Positions 33,881 through 45,100 of a DNA stretch of 64,000 nt are shown piece after piece. Under the pieces are notes generated by a model. It did no database searches, was not told the DNA's origin, and was given only the letters and a program-made list of their open reading frames with translations. The DNA is taken from contig CAUYUJ010017838.1 of the NCBI GenBank assembly GCA_963575745.1, positions 320,501 through 384,500 of the forward strand, given 5' to 3'. Made by a program: the position numbers and the translations under genes. The stretch is from Prorocentrum cordatum. Lineage: Eukaryota; Sar; Dinophyceae; Prorocentrales; Prorocentraceae. The first letter of the stretch is position 1, and every line of letters begins with the position of its first letter.

Positions 33881-36484
33881 ATGAGCTCCTACTGTGGCCA
33901 AGCCTTCTACCTGGGCGAGGGTCAGGCTGACCTACACCGTGCGGGGCGTGCAAACCCAGCTCCACCGATGGAGACGGGCCAGGTCGCTCCATACACCTCG
34001 TCAGCCTAAACATCACCAGTCTCTCAGCGAACTGGCCAACCATCACCGCTCTTGTTGTCGACCACAACGCCGCAGTCATAGCACTGCAGGAGACCCGACA
34101 TGCCAAGCCGACCAGACAAGCCATCGCTACCAGCGCCGCCAATCCACACCACGGGGGATACCACGCCAGTCCACGGGGGATACCACGCCAGTCTTGGACC
34201 TGACCTGGATCGGGCGCGAGCCCAGCGCAGAGCTGCCCACGGCGGCACAGACCACACCGTCGTGGGCAACACTGGCGCCTCGGGAGGGGTCGCCATCCTC
34301 TCTAAGGATGCCATTGTCGACTCAACTGTCGACGACACTGCGCCCTGTATCGTCGCCCTCAAGGCCAAGAAAAGATGGCACGAGGCCTTTCTCCCGCTCT
34401 GCACTCAGCACCGCCGCAGGCGGCGACGAAACAACCACGGGCCCGCGGGGATCTACATAGCGAGCCTCTACGGGATTGCTGGAGGAGACAGCACAGCTCT
34501 TTTTCGGCTCGCTGACTGCGCCGCCGCTAGGGTCGGCTCAGCCCCCTACTTCATCTGCATGGACGCCAATACGAACATAGACGACAATCCACACCTTCTG
34601 CACATGTTGCAGCACGGATGGTTCAACGTCGCTGAGGGCACACCAGACCACACCATGCACACATACGGCAATATCCCTGACTGGGACCGCTTCACCAAGT
34701 GCCCCCGCACTTCGCGCATCGATTATATCATTGCCAACCAAGCGGCGCGATCCCTTGTCACCGACTTCTGCTACCTTCGCGACTTGCCAGCGAAGTCTCA
34801 TGTTGGCCTGCAGGTCACGCTTGACCTCAGTCGCCTCGACCATACGGCCCGACGCCTTCTCGCCCCCACGCCCTACCCTCCCAACGATGGAGCTCACGAG
34901 GGTCACGAACTGCAGGCATTAGGGACCCTCATCGCTGGGCGATATCAGGACCGCATGGAACAGGCCAACACACGCGACGACGTGGAACGCATGTTCGCCC
35001 TGGCTAACGAGGCCAGTCATGAGTACCATCTCACCCGTCTGCGCGACCTGCCACCTCCACCCCCCGACCACCCAAAAAAGAAGCCCCCCACCATGCACGG
35101 GCTCACGCCCATGTTCGAGGAGCGACCAGTTGTCCCCCGCGCCTTCCCCACCTACGGAGCGTCCACGATACACGTGAACCGACTGCGCAAGCTCCATCGG
35201 CAACTCTGTGAGCTTCGCTTCATCGGACAGCACCATCATTTAGATTGCCGTGCCATCCCGCCGTACCTCGCGCAGCGCATCGACTGCACGTGGACCGCGG
35301 CCCGCCTCCTATGTCACAAGCTGCGCCCCACGGTTCTCCTTGACTTCCCCGAGGCCTGGACCCCCGACGAGCCAGCACCTCACGGAGAGCACCTTGACGG
35401 TTTGATCCAAAACCTCGACTAAGAGCTGGCGCGACGTGCGAACCGTGCCAAAGCTGAACGCATCAAGATATGGGCTGAGGGCGTCCGCGAGCCAAGCGGG
35501 CGAAAGGCGGCCATATACGCACGGGCTGCTGACAGCTCGCCCACGGCGTATCTCCGCACGCCTTCCACACCTGACGATACGCAACTCCGCTGCGACACCA
35601 AGTCCTTCAAACCTGACAAAGCTAGCACGGACGATAGCGACGCTGACACCGAAGCTGGCGGCTTCAGCCCCAGCGACGGTAGTTCGCCCGACACGGACAG
35701 CGACGAAGACCACACTCGTGAACCACCACCTGCGCAAGTCCCCGACATCCTCCCTGCCAGCGCCATTGTTGCTAACACCAAGGACATGCTTAAGCTCATG
35801 GTCGACACCTGGGAGCCCATCTTGGGCAGGTACCGCGCCCGTGCAGGACATGACGCCGAAGCCATGCCGACGTGGGCTGACTTATACGACGAGTACCGAC
35901 AAGAGCTGCCTACGCCATCACCAGCTACCCCTTTCCACCTCACCGACGACCAACTCATCCACTTTATTCGCACCCGTTCACCGCGCCGTGCGGGGGGACT
36001 GGACGGCTGGACTACTAAGGAGGCTAAGGAGTTGCCCGACGACATCCTTCGCCTCTTCGCCAGCGTCTTACGCGCTATGCAACGCACTGGCACCATCCCA
36101 GAACCCCTCCTTCATGTGCCAAACCCGTGCCTCCGAAAAGGCCGAGGCGAACTCCCAACGGACCAACGACTTCTCTCGGTGCTTTCCGTTTGGATGTATG
36201 CGTACCGCAGCCTCACGGACTGGCGGAAAGGATGGACCCACGCCACGAGCTTTGGCGCTGTCCCCAAAGCCACCATTGGGGACGTCAGCACCTCTCTTGC
36301 CCTGCGCATCGAACACGCCAGGGCCTTACTCCTTCCCTTAGCTGGGGCTGCCCTTGACCGACAGAAGTGTTTCGACTACCTCATCACGGACATCTGCCTT
36401 TACCTTGCGCTTCACGCGGGGTGCCCCCAAGACATCGTTACTGTCCGCAGAAACTTCTACAGTCGCCACAAACGCTACATCCGC
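33881..36484 (+). pseudogene. Retrotransposon ORF3 (endonuclease-RT), copy 1, truncated by gap
   Basis: The reading MSSYCGQAFYLGEGQADL from 33881 joins the endonuclease frame if one base lost from the GGGGCGTGCAAACCC stretch is allowed; copy 2 lost a different base there. The APE-type endonuclease shows LVSLNITSLSANW, the catalytic LQETRH (34084), FICMDANTN (34553), SRIDYII (34711) and SHVGLQV (34796). A 22-bp tandem duplication (about 34146-34189) shifts the frame and a TAA at 35420 replaces a Leu codon. The reverse transcriptase begins near 35970 (RRAGGLDGWT) and includes LDRQKCFDYL before the gap at 36485. It cannot be a functional enzyme as sequenced. Confidence 0.8.
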
Positions 36485-36584
36485 NNNNNNNNNNNNNNNN
36501 NNNNNNNNNNNNNNNNNNNNNNNNNNNNNNNNNNNNNNNNNNNNNNNNNNNNNNNNNNNNNNNNNNNNNNNNNNNNNNNNNNNN
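36485..36584. other. Assembly gap (100 N)
   Basis: A run of exactly 100 N, the usual placeholder for a gap of unknown size. Left of it copy 1 stops inside the reverse transcriptase; right of it copy 2 begins inside ORF1. If both are real tandem copies, at least about 3.9 kb of element sequence is missing here. Confidence 0.98.
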
Positions 36585-39017
36585 GCCGCATACAACGGGC
36601 TTACCGAGCTGAACGCGGATGAGCTCCAGGCCACGTACGACATGCACAAGACCAACACGAAGAAGCTCGGCTGTGCCTTGATCCGCATGTGCGCCGCCAA
36701 CCAGATCAGCTACACGCTGGATCACCACCAGCGCAGCAAGCCTAAGCGCATTGGCGGTGACACATCACACCCACCAGCTGGGTCCGCACGTCTTCAGGCT
36801 GCGGACACCCAATTCATTGCCTTGGACCCGGCCTTTTTGAAGGTCCCAGTCCTCGCCGAACCCACATCACTTGACGACGGCAAGACGTACAAGCCCAGTA
36901 TCAGCCTCCACGACTACGAGAGCGGAGAACGGCTGCTGCAACACAACCTCGTGCAGGGTAAGCGTACCACGGGTCAGCTTGCGATTGCTGTCATGGGCCC
37001 AAAAAACGATAACTACGTCGGTACCGAGCTCGCCGTCCCCGTGCTGAAGCGTCACCCCAAGGCGCCCAAAGTGGTCCACACGCACGTCCCCGTGACCGTG
37101 TACCAGCTGGGCACCAAGGAAGTCGCCTGCACGAAAAAAGTAGCCGTCGCCACCATCGATCCTGCCGACCACGTATGCTGGATTCGGGTGACCATGCATG
37201 AAACCGAGGCCATCGCCGCAGTCCCCTCCATGCATCAGGCCTTCGAGGACCAGTTCTCGGGAGGTGCCCCCGTGAACGGTGGTCCACGCGCCAAGGGTCC
37301 TTTCCGAAGGGACTCCGCTCCACAGGACAAGGCGCGCCAAAACCAAAAGCACAGGGAGTCCACGAAAGACGCTCGCCGCCAGGAGCTCGATAGTCAGCTC
37401 CAGGACACCTTCAAGGCCCTCTTCCACGGCAACTTTAAAGCCGTCACCATCCTCGAACCCTGCAAAAGCCTAGGCAGGTTTGGATCGGGCGTCGGAAAGA
37501 GGTCCCTGGCTGCCACCTTCGGCGTCAGTCTTCAAGCGGTCGGCAAGGTCTTGGCGGGTTCAGGGCAACTCGGTGCCACCTACGACCTCAGCAACGTAGG
37601 TGCAGACGAGCCCACTGCAGACAAGTATCAGACCGTGCGGTTCCCTGAGGACCAGCCCATCACGATGGCAGATGCGTTCCAGAAGTCGGTGGATTTCAAG
37701 GCCCTGGGAGTCGTCAGGCACGGCAAGTCAGGCTTATTGGGGATCCGTGTTTCACGAGGGTCAGACGCCGCCAAGGCTGCTGCCGTCAGCATCCGCGGCT
37801 GCGAAGCCACCCTCGCCAAGACGCGCTACCGCATCACTGGCATTGCGGCACGCCACGCCACGCTGAGCCAGCTCGCCAAGACTCTCACGGGCCCGTCCGT
37901 TAAATGGGACTGCGAGGTCTACCACACCGCCTGGGACCCAGCCACTTCGGCTCAGTTTGCCTTAGTGCGCGCCCATCGTCCCCCACTCACATATACGGTA
38001 CAGGTCGCAGGGTGCCCCATCCCGTGGAGCATCACCGATGCCCCGCTGGCTGAGGTGGTGCCGAAGAGGGACAACGTTACCATCGTCACGCCTACCACTA
38101 TCACAGAGCCTGTGACGCCGCCAGCCCGTGGTGGCGGCTTCAGCCCCGCCACTGGCACACTCCTCACCAAAGCGGCCCAGAGCCCTTACCTCCACGACCT
38201 CATTACTGCCACGCCCAAAGGCAAGGGCGTCGCACCGCTCCTGATCCCCAAGGAGGAGCCTTTAGCCAAGCGCCACCGATCCTCCAGTGGGAAACGCGAC
38301 GCCACGCCGCACGCAAGACCACACGGCGCCCCAGGCCGCAGCTCCTCTGCACCCCCGCACGGCACGGACGGAGCTGCCGAGCAGACGGCCGTCCAAGGAT
38401 CAGGTGGTCATGACCCGCAGCTTGGCACGGTGGCGGCTGAAGGTGGGGGCCACACCGAAGGGGGCGCTGCCACAGCCGCCGAAGTACCAGGCGACGCTGA
38501 CGACGTCGAGATCCTCTCATCAGGTGATGAATACAGCGTGGCTCCCCACGAACTCAACACCTTCGGCGAACGCTTCGCATCGGCCCCTAAACTGCCAGAT
38601 GCCGCCACGACCCGCATCCAACACATGGAACAACAGCACGAGCTGCTTGCCAACACGGTGGATAACATGCAGGTTCAGCTTGCGGGCGTTCTCTCCTCCC
38701 AGGCCACACTCACGGAGCACGTCACAGGTTTGGAACGGGGGCTTGCCACCGTCGTCACCCAGCAACAGACGGCAACCGCCGAAGCCGCTGCACTGCGTGG
38801 CGACATCCAGGCCCTCCTCGGGCACCTCACGGGGGGCACCATCCACCTGCCACAGGTGGCCACTCTTGAAACTAAGAAGGAGGAAGCTGCATCAGTTGCC
38901 GATCCCGTGGTTGTCTGCGGGTGGATCGACCAGCCAGGCCAGGTCACCCCAGGGACGGGGCCCCCAGGGGCTGACAAAGGCAAAGACAAGGGTCGGGCCA
39001 CTCAGGAACCCTATTGA
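36585..39017 (+). CDS. Retrotransposon ORF1 protein, copy 2 (N-terminus in gap)
   Basis: Open without a break for 810 codons from the gap edge to a TGA at 39015. It is the reference that shows the five-A run of copy 1 to be a frameshift. The content is the same as copy 1: an unknown globular region, a linker with RGGGFSPATG, an acidic patch with VEILSSGDEYS and a C-terminal coiled coil (residues with LANTVDNMQVQLAGVL and LERGLATVVTQQQ), ending DKGRATQEPY. The first 46 residues seen in copy 1 are missing because of the gap. Function inferred: RNP formation and self-association, by analogy with other LINE ORF1 proteins. Confidence 0.8.
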   Translation, partial: AAYNGLTELNADELQATYDMHKTNTKKLGCALIRMCAANQISYTLDHHQRSKPKRIGGDTSHPPAGSARLQAADTQFIALDPAFLKVPVLAEPTSLDDGKTYKPSISLHDYESGERLLQHNLVQGKRTTGQLAIAVMGPKNDNYVGTELAVPVLKRHPKAPKVVHTHVPVTVYQLGTKEVACTKKVAVATIDPADHVCWIRVTMHETEAIAAVPSMHQAFEDQFSGGAPVNGGPRAKGPFRRDSAPQDKARQNQKHRESTKDARRQELDSQLQDTFKALFHGNFKAVTILEPCKSLGRFGSGVGKRSLAATFGVSLQAVGKVLAGSGQLGATYDLSNVGADEPTADKYQTVRFPEDQPITMADAFQKSVDFKALGVVRHGKSGLLGIRVSRGSDAAKAAAVSIRGCEATLAKTRYRITGIAARHATLSQLAKTLTGPSVKWDCEVYHTAWDPATSAQFALVRAHRPPLTYTVQVAGCPIPWSITDAPLAEVVPKRDNVTIVTPTTITEPVTPPARGGGFSPATGTLLTKAAQSPYLHDLITATPKGKGVAPLLIPKEEPLAKRHRSSSGKRDATPHARPHGAPGRSSSAPPHGTDGAAEQTAVQGSGGHDPQLGTVAAEGGGHTEGGAATAAEVPGDADDVEILSSGDEYSVAPHELNTFGERFASAPKLPDAATTRIQHMEQQHELLANTVDNMQVQLAGVLSSQATLTEHVTGLERGLATVVTQQQTATAEAAALRGDIQALLGHLTGGTIHLPQVATLETKKEEAASVADPVVVCGWIDQPGQVTPGTGPPGADKGKDKGRATQEPY

Positions 39018-39069
39018 AGGTGCCTCAGAGAGCCTGCCTCAGCCCTCCGAGGAAGCGCCTTCAGAGGCA

Positions 39070-39116
39070 TCTCTTCTCTCTTCGCGTCGTATCTCTTTCT
39101 TGTCATATCATGTCAG
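39070..39116 (+). promoter_or_regulatory. Pyrimidine tract plus AG between ORF1 and ORF2, copy 2
   Basis: Identical in layout to 26610-26656. The first ATG downstream of the AG is 39189, the ORF2 start. Confidence 0.5.
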
Positions 39117-39188
39117 TTTTGGCAGCAGCACGCGCAAGCTATCTGGTGTAGGGACACCCGTCATCTTGCTGGGGGCGTGATTGTTGCA

Positions 39189-42100
39189 ATGTACATGAGC
39201 ATGCAGGGGTATCTGAGGATGCGTGCTGACATGCAGCTTTTGGCTCATTGCTCGCGCCGCCCGCCAGGCCTCGCCATCATGTGGCGCCTTGCCTGCAGCC
39301 TGGCCCTCCCCTCACTCGCTGGAGCACACCCGTCTTCAGGCGGTGCGCCCCAGCATGGAGGTGAGGTTTTCCTGCGACATGCTGAACGTGGGACTCTTTT
39401 CTACCTTTACGATGACAGCATCTACAAGTACGATCACTGCACCATTTTGGACCCGATCGTGAACAGCACCGCCGCCGCGGGTCCGTGCGGCAACGGACCG
39501 CTGGGCGCCATCGTGAGCGCATGCACGCCCTTGTCAACTACGACACATGCATCGAAATCCACCCCAGCGTGGCCTCGACCGTGGTGCAGCAGATCCTTGA
39601 CGGGGACGTTGATACAGGCCAGGCACGCAGTGGCGGCTTCAGCCCCGCTGTCGTGCCCCGCTATAGCCCCACGGGTCTCACCACCCCCCTGTGCGCTAGG
39701 GGCGAACCCGAGGAGGACCCCGCTTTCTGGCACCTGATGATGATCCGCGCCCGGCTCATACCGTGCGCTGCGGCGTGGCCACCAGGTGAGGACCACCAGG
39801 ACGTGTTCTGGGCATGGCTCGAGGACTGCGTCCCGTACATCCTGGCGACGCTTCATCTGCCACAGTACGATCACCTCTTCCAGGAGGACTCTGAGGACAC
39901 AACCGACGCCCTGCGCCAGCTCACCGCGTTCGACATGTGCGAGGACATCTGGTATAGAGCGGGACCCGACAGACAGCGCACAAACCGCAACCTCACTCTT
40001 ATCCAAGGCAGCCGCGAGCATTCCACCCGCTACTTTGGCCTCCTTCTGGAATACCAGGGTGCTCGTGCCCAGCTTGTCGGCCCTGAAGCTTTCGCGGCAC
40101 CTTTGCCGCCATACCTCTCACGGGCCCACGCCTTACTACCAAGAGGCCTTCCCCCACCCGACCAAGACGCCCTGGCGTACCTCGCTGATGCGATCCTGCA
40201 CCACCCGACAGACATGCAGCCGCTTGTCGAGGCGGAGCTCGCCGCGGCACCGATGAACCGCTTAACCCACCACCGCCAGCTGGCCTCGCCCAGCACGCCA
40301 CGGGTGATCAGGCCGCAGACGACCCCGTATCATGGCTGCCCCAGCACATCGCGGCCAGCGACATCAGCGACACACCCCTGGACTCGTTCCACGCGTCGGA
40401 CGATATCAGCAACATATCCCTGGGCTCGGTCCACGTGGACGATAGCCAGGACGACATGGAAACCCAGGATCGCGACGGCACGACACCACCAGGCGACACG
40501 GCCAAGCGTGACCGCGACAGTGAACCCCACCTAGGGCACACCTCGTCGCACAGCAGTCCGCCCAACACCTCGGCCCAGGCCGACCCCTGCGCACAGCTCA
40601 ACGACGCTGAAGGCGCCACTGCCGCCGACGCGACAAGCCATACCACTGCATCGCCAGCTCATGCCAGCCCGCGCAGTGGCGGCTTCAGCCCCGCTGCAGC
40701 ACTGGCTGGACCTGGACATCCCCAGACCGCAGGTGGCAGCCACACGCCCCGCACCTCTGTATACCGTGTTAACGTGACTGACTCCAACCCCAGTGTCATT
40801 GACCACTGGCAGGCCGACATCGACAACGACCCCATCGATGATGAGTACCCAGATGCCAGCGGTTCCCACGAGCCCCAGCACAGCGCAGCGGCATCACGAC
40901 ACTGTGGCTGCCTCATCTGCCTCTTTGTGGCCACGTACGCCATCGTGATAGCAATGCCGTACAAGGACCAGATCGATGGGTACTTGCCGACACCGAGCCG
41001 AGACCCTAGCTACCGACAACGACGACGACGTGAAGCGGCGGCACCAGGCCCATCTGTGCCCACCACATCCCGACGCACAACGACATACAACGTCACGTCC
41101 GCATTGTGGGCCACTCTCAAATGGACCAGCGTCAAACTCAGAGATAGCGTCCCGGGCGGAGCCAGCGCAGTCGGGGTCGGCCTCGGGGGTGTCCTGAAAT
41201 GGGCCAGCGGCAAACTCGGGGCTATTGCCACGGGTGGAGTCGTGTGCGGTCTTCTACTCGGCGGCGCCAAACTTCTTGCTCAAGGAGCCGTCGGACACGT
41301 AGGAGCCCGCATCTGTGCGCGGGCCCTGGACTCATCCACAGCCCAGTGGTGCCTCCGCTGTTGCCAACCGAGCAGGAGGCCGCGCGATGAGGCCACATAC
41401 ACAATGCCGTGCACGCTTGCCGACGAACACGACGACCAGCACGTGCACTCACTCCGACATCCGCTGCTGCAGGAACACTACGCCGCAGCAGTTGCCGCCG
41501 CAGTCGCCGATGTCACCACCGCCACCACCGCCGCCATCGTCGAAGTCACGGCCGCCGTATCGCGAGCCTCGTCTGTCACACCAAGATCGACCAGCCCGTC
41601 CCCGCGAGACGGCTCCAAAAGCGGCGCGGCATACGGTAACCTACCGACTAACGAGGATGCCACAGCACACGGCAGCGACACCGAGGCAAGGGAAACACGT
41701 GAGTGCACCCACGATAGCCCGTGGCCCATCTTCCGACATGCTGATGCTCGTGGTTCCTCTCCCGACGCGGACACCCAACCACCACGACGGCGAGCACGCT
41801 ATGCATCACCCGCCAGGCCCCAGGCGCCTTCAGGCCCTGGTATGCCTTACACAGCCCTCAAGCCACCGACACGCAACTTACGCAACACTATCCAGCGCGA
41901 CCCAGCGGTCCCCGTGCCGCCGAAGAGCATCCTCAACGCCCTGTACCAAAACGGCCTTGCGCTTGGTAACAGTGGCGTGTCTACAGAGGACATCAAAGAC
42001 GCTCTGCGACTCCACGACCATCCTCGATTTACCCATGATCTAACACTCCAAGCGCTGGGGCCGTGGACTGACATCATGCAGAGGCCCCCGAACCGCCTCG

Positions 42101-45100
42101 CTTGGGTGCTGGAAGACTCGGGCGGGAACTCAGGCGAGACAATCTTCCCCTACCTCACGTGGGACCTCCGCCAACCCACCACCGACGCGCCCACTGTCTT
42201 CTGGCATGGGACCCGCGGCGACCTTGCGGCCCGTCTTGCTGCCAACGGAGGGCACCTCTTGCCAGGTCCCCGCCGTGAAGCGAAGGGCCGAACTGGCACC
42301 AACGTTGGCCGCACGTACGTGAGCGTGCACCCTTCGCTGGCCGCGTGGTACGCAATGCCGCCCCACCCGCCCTACAGTCTCGAAGACGACACCCTCGCGT
42401 GGGGACCATCGCACTCTGGATGTGCGAGGCCACCCAACCACCGCGCGGGGAAAACAGGCACAACGTCGTGAAAGGGGAGGCCCACGGAGCGCGTCTCATT
42501 TACCCTCGGGCCCTGAGCCTCCTCATCCGCATGGACTGGTGCGCCCCCACAGAAGCTGCTTCCAGGTGCCGTGCCCTACCACACGCCTATGGCATGGGCG
42601 ACTGCGCGCACGACCTTCACATCGCTGGCTACGATCATCCAGATCTCCGTGAGGCGGCTGAAGCTCACGACCAGGAAGCTAGCACCAGGCGCAGACCAGC
42701 CATCGCGGCAGCGTGGCCACAGCCGCAGGCACTATACTCGCCAGAGGCAGCGCGAGTATGGGCCAAACAGCACTACGACACGGAAGCAGCCACCAGGGAT
42801 GACCCTAACCAGCCCCGCCCACGCGTCTCGCTTCACATGCTCCAGCTGGACCCGAAACCACTCATCGACCTGGTGTACACTGGCTTGCAAGCTGTCCCCG
42901 TGCGGGGCATCCTGACGCACGCGGGTCGCGCCCCAGCGGCTCCAGCCCTGGGGCCGCGTCGGGCCCACCACGCACTTACAAGTCAGGCACAGCCCTGGCG
43001 CACAGTCCAGACCGCTCATCGACGTCATCAGGAGCCGACGAACGCCGCACGCCTTCCCTCATCAGCGCGGCCGCCGCCCTCGCCCGAGGCCACGCCCGCC
43101 CACGGCGATCCGCCTCTCGTTCGTCACGACAGAGTGGCGGAAACTCCACCTCAGACAACAGTGGCATCGAGACGTGGGAGCACATTGAGACGGAAGAGGA
43201 TCCGACTGCCTACCACGTCCTCGCCTACCACGTCCGTGATGTGCGGGCCCGTGTCAATGCCCCTGGCATCGAGGTCTGGCTTGACCCTGGTGATCACCAC
43301 GACTGCGCCTACTTACCGTGGGGGACGACAGTCATGGGCCATCGCGTCATTAACCCTGCGGTGGCGGGGCGGGACGGCTGGGTCATCCTCCACCACGACC
43401 ACGGCGACACCACTACTAAGCTCTGGGCACCGACCCAAGTCCACGTCAAAGCGGACGACACCTGGCGCACGGTCATGGTACCAGCGGACATGGGGCCCCA
43501 GTGGATCGAGTGCCATGCCGAGGGCGCTCGCCTCCCCGCCGAGGTTGTCCGCACTACAGGCCAATCCTGGTTTGCTGACGTCTGGCCCTTGTGGGATCGG
43601 CCTCGACCCCACCCAGACGGCCCAGGCACAAACGAGCATGCGCTCCCGCCTCTACCAGGACGCTGGTCTTGCCTACAGTGTCGATTCCAATGCTGTCAGT
43701 ACTGTGCGGCTCGCCGCAACACGCAGCTCGGCACCTCGGGCCAACCAACGTGCCCAGACTGTGCCCGCAGCGGACTGCGTACACTTATGGACTGGTCCAC
43801 GGACTACTCTTGCAACAGTTGGACTTGTGCATACAGCACCGACAACAGGGACTCCGACACATGCTGCCTGTCCAGCAGGTGCCCCCATCCCCCCAGTCCA
43901 CACAGCCTGCTCGACGTCCGTGCCACAGGGATGCCGCCGCACATCCTTGCCCGCCAATTCGGCAACGCGCCAGCCCACCACGACCTCAAGGAACCCCCCC
44001 GAGCGCCTTCAGGCCCCGGGGGGAACCTCCACAACCAGGCCAAGCAGGTTACCAGGGTCAATGGTACTTCCCACCGAGGCCGCGGCGCGTCCCCAGGCAG
44101 GGACTGCCTGACGGCACGAGGCGGCCACCTGGGTTCACAGGAACGGGGATGCCCGAAGAACCGTTCCCCGACCAACCTCTTTGGAAGGAAGGCTACGTGC
44201 TCTTCGGCCCCCACCAGGCCCTCAAGGAGGAATTCACCTTCAACAAGACGGTCCGCCGACCCTACTCCCTAGCCATCACCAACATGTACAGGGACCGTGT
44301 CACGGTCAGGACCGTCTGCGAGTCGATCGCCGAGCGCAACCACACTACCCGCACCCGCTGGCGAGATGTGGTACTGTACTGGGACGCCGAGGGTGGTCCT
44401 GGGCCTCAAGCTCTCGACTACGACATGCGACTCTGCGACGCCATGGTGAGCCGTGCCACGACCGAAGCCGAGCTAAACCACGACCGCAGCAACCGTGGTA
44501 GTTTCTGCCTCTATGGACCAGCGCACCAGCGAGCTGTCAACATAACGGCGATCTCCGAGCCGCAGAACATCGACTACATGGAGCATGTGCGGCGATACTC
44601 ACCCGTAGGGGAGACCTACCCAGACCACGCCTTCGAGCACGTCTATCGGGGCTGGCAGCGGCCCGACGTGCCCACCATCCTCCCCGACACCCGCCCCCTC
44701 TCGAGAGCCGGCCAGCAGCGATATCAACAGCACCAGCAGCGCATTCAGCAGCGCGACCAACGCGACGCAGGACAGCCGAGCACGCCACGCTACCGCTCTC
44801 CCGCGCGAGTCCCGACAGGCGGCAGCACGGCCTACGGCGGGGCTGCCGCCTATTACCGTGGCCCCATAGGCGCCAGGCCCGCGGCGGCTGGAGCAGCCGC
44901 CTCCAGCTACGGCCACGCCCCTCACGCCAGGGTGCACCCAGCGGTCATCGGCTACCCGCGTGCACTCGTGCAGGCCCCCCCACGGGCCACCTCGCCCGTG
45001 CCGGGGTCCACGCGCGCCTGGGGCCATTACTCAGGCCGACATGATGGCACCCCCAGCAACCAGCCCGCAGTGATAACCCCTGCGGCTTCAGCCCAGGGGG

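Larger units (their letters stand above)
23832..36484 (+). mobile_element. Long non-LTR retrotransposon, copy 1 (3' end lost in gap)
   Basis: The order is 5' UTR of about 155 bp, ORF1, 171-bp spacer, ORF2, ORF3 with endonuclease then reverse transcriptase. The sequence is cut by the assembly gap inside the reverse transcriptase, just after the palm motif A region. No LTRs or integrase are seen, so the APE-type endonuclease plus reverse transcriptase plus RNase H set of copy 2 places it among LINE-type elements. A complete element assembled from both copies would be about 16 kb, unusually long for this class. Frames are broken by single-base indels near 24880, 32280, 33389, 33739 and 33955, by a 22-bp tandem duplication near 34150 and by a TAA at 35420. 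Confidence 0.85.

Noticed and set aside
33952-33958. A AAC CCA as a -1 frameshift slippery site between ORF2 and the endonuclease frame
   Set aside because: Copy 2 does not keep the heptamer in frame, and a single homopolymer length difference between copies explains the offset more simply.
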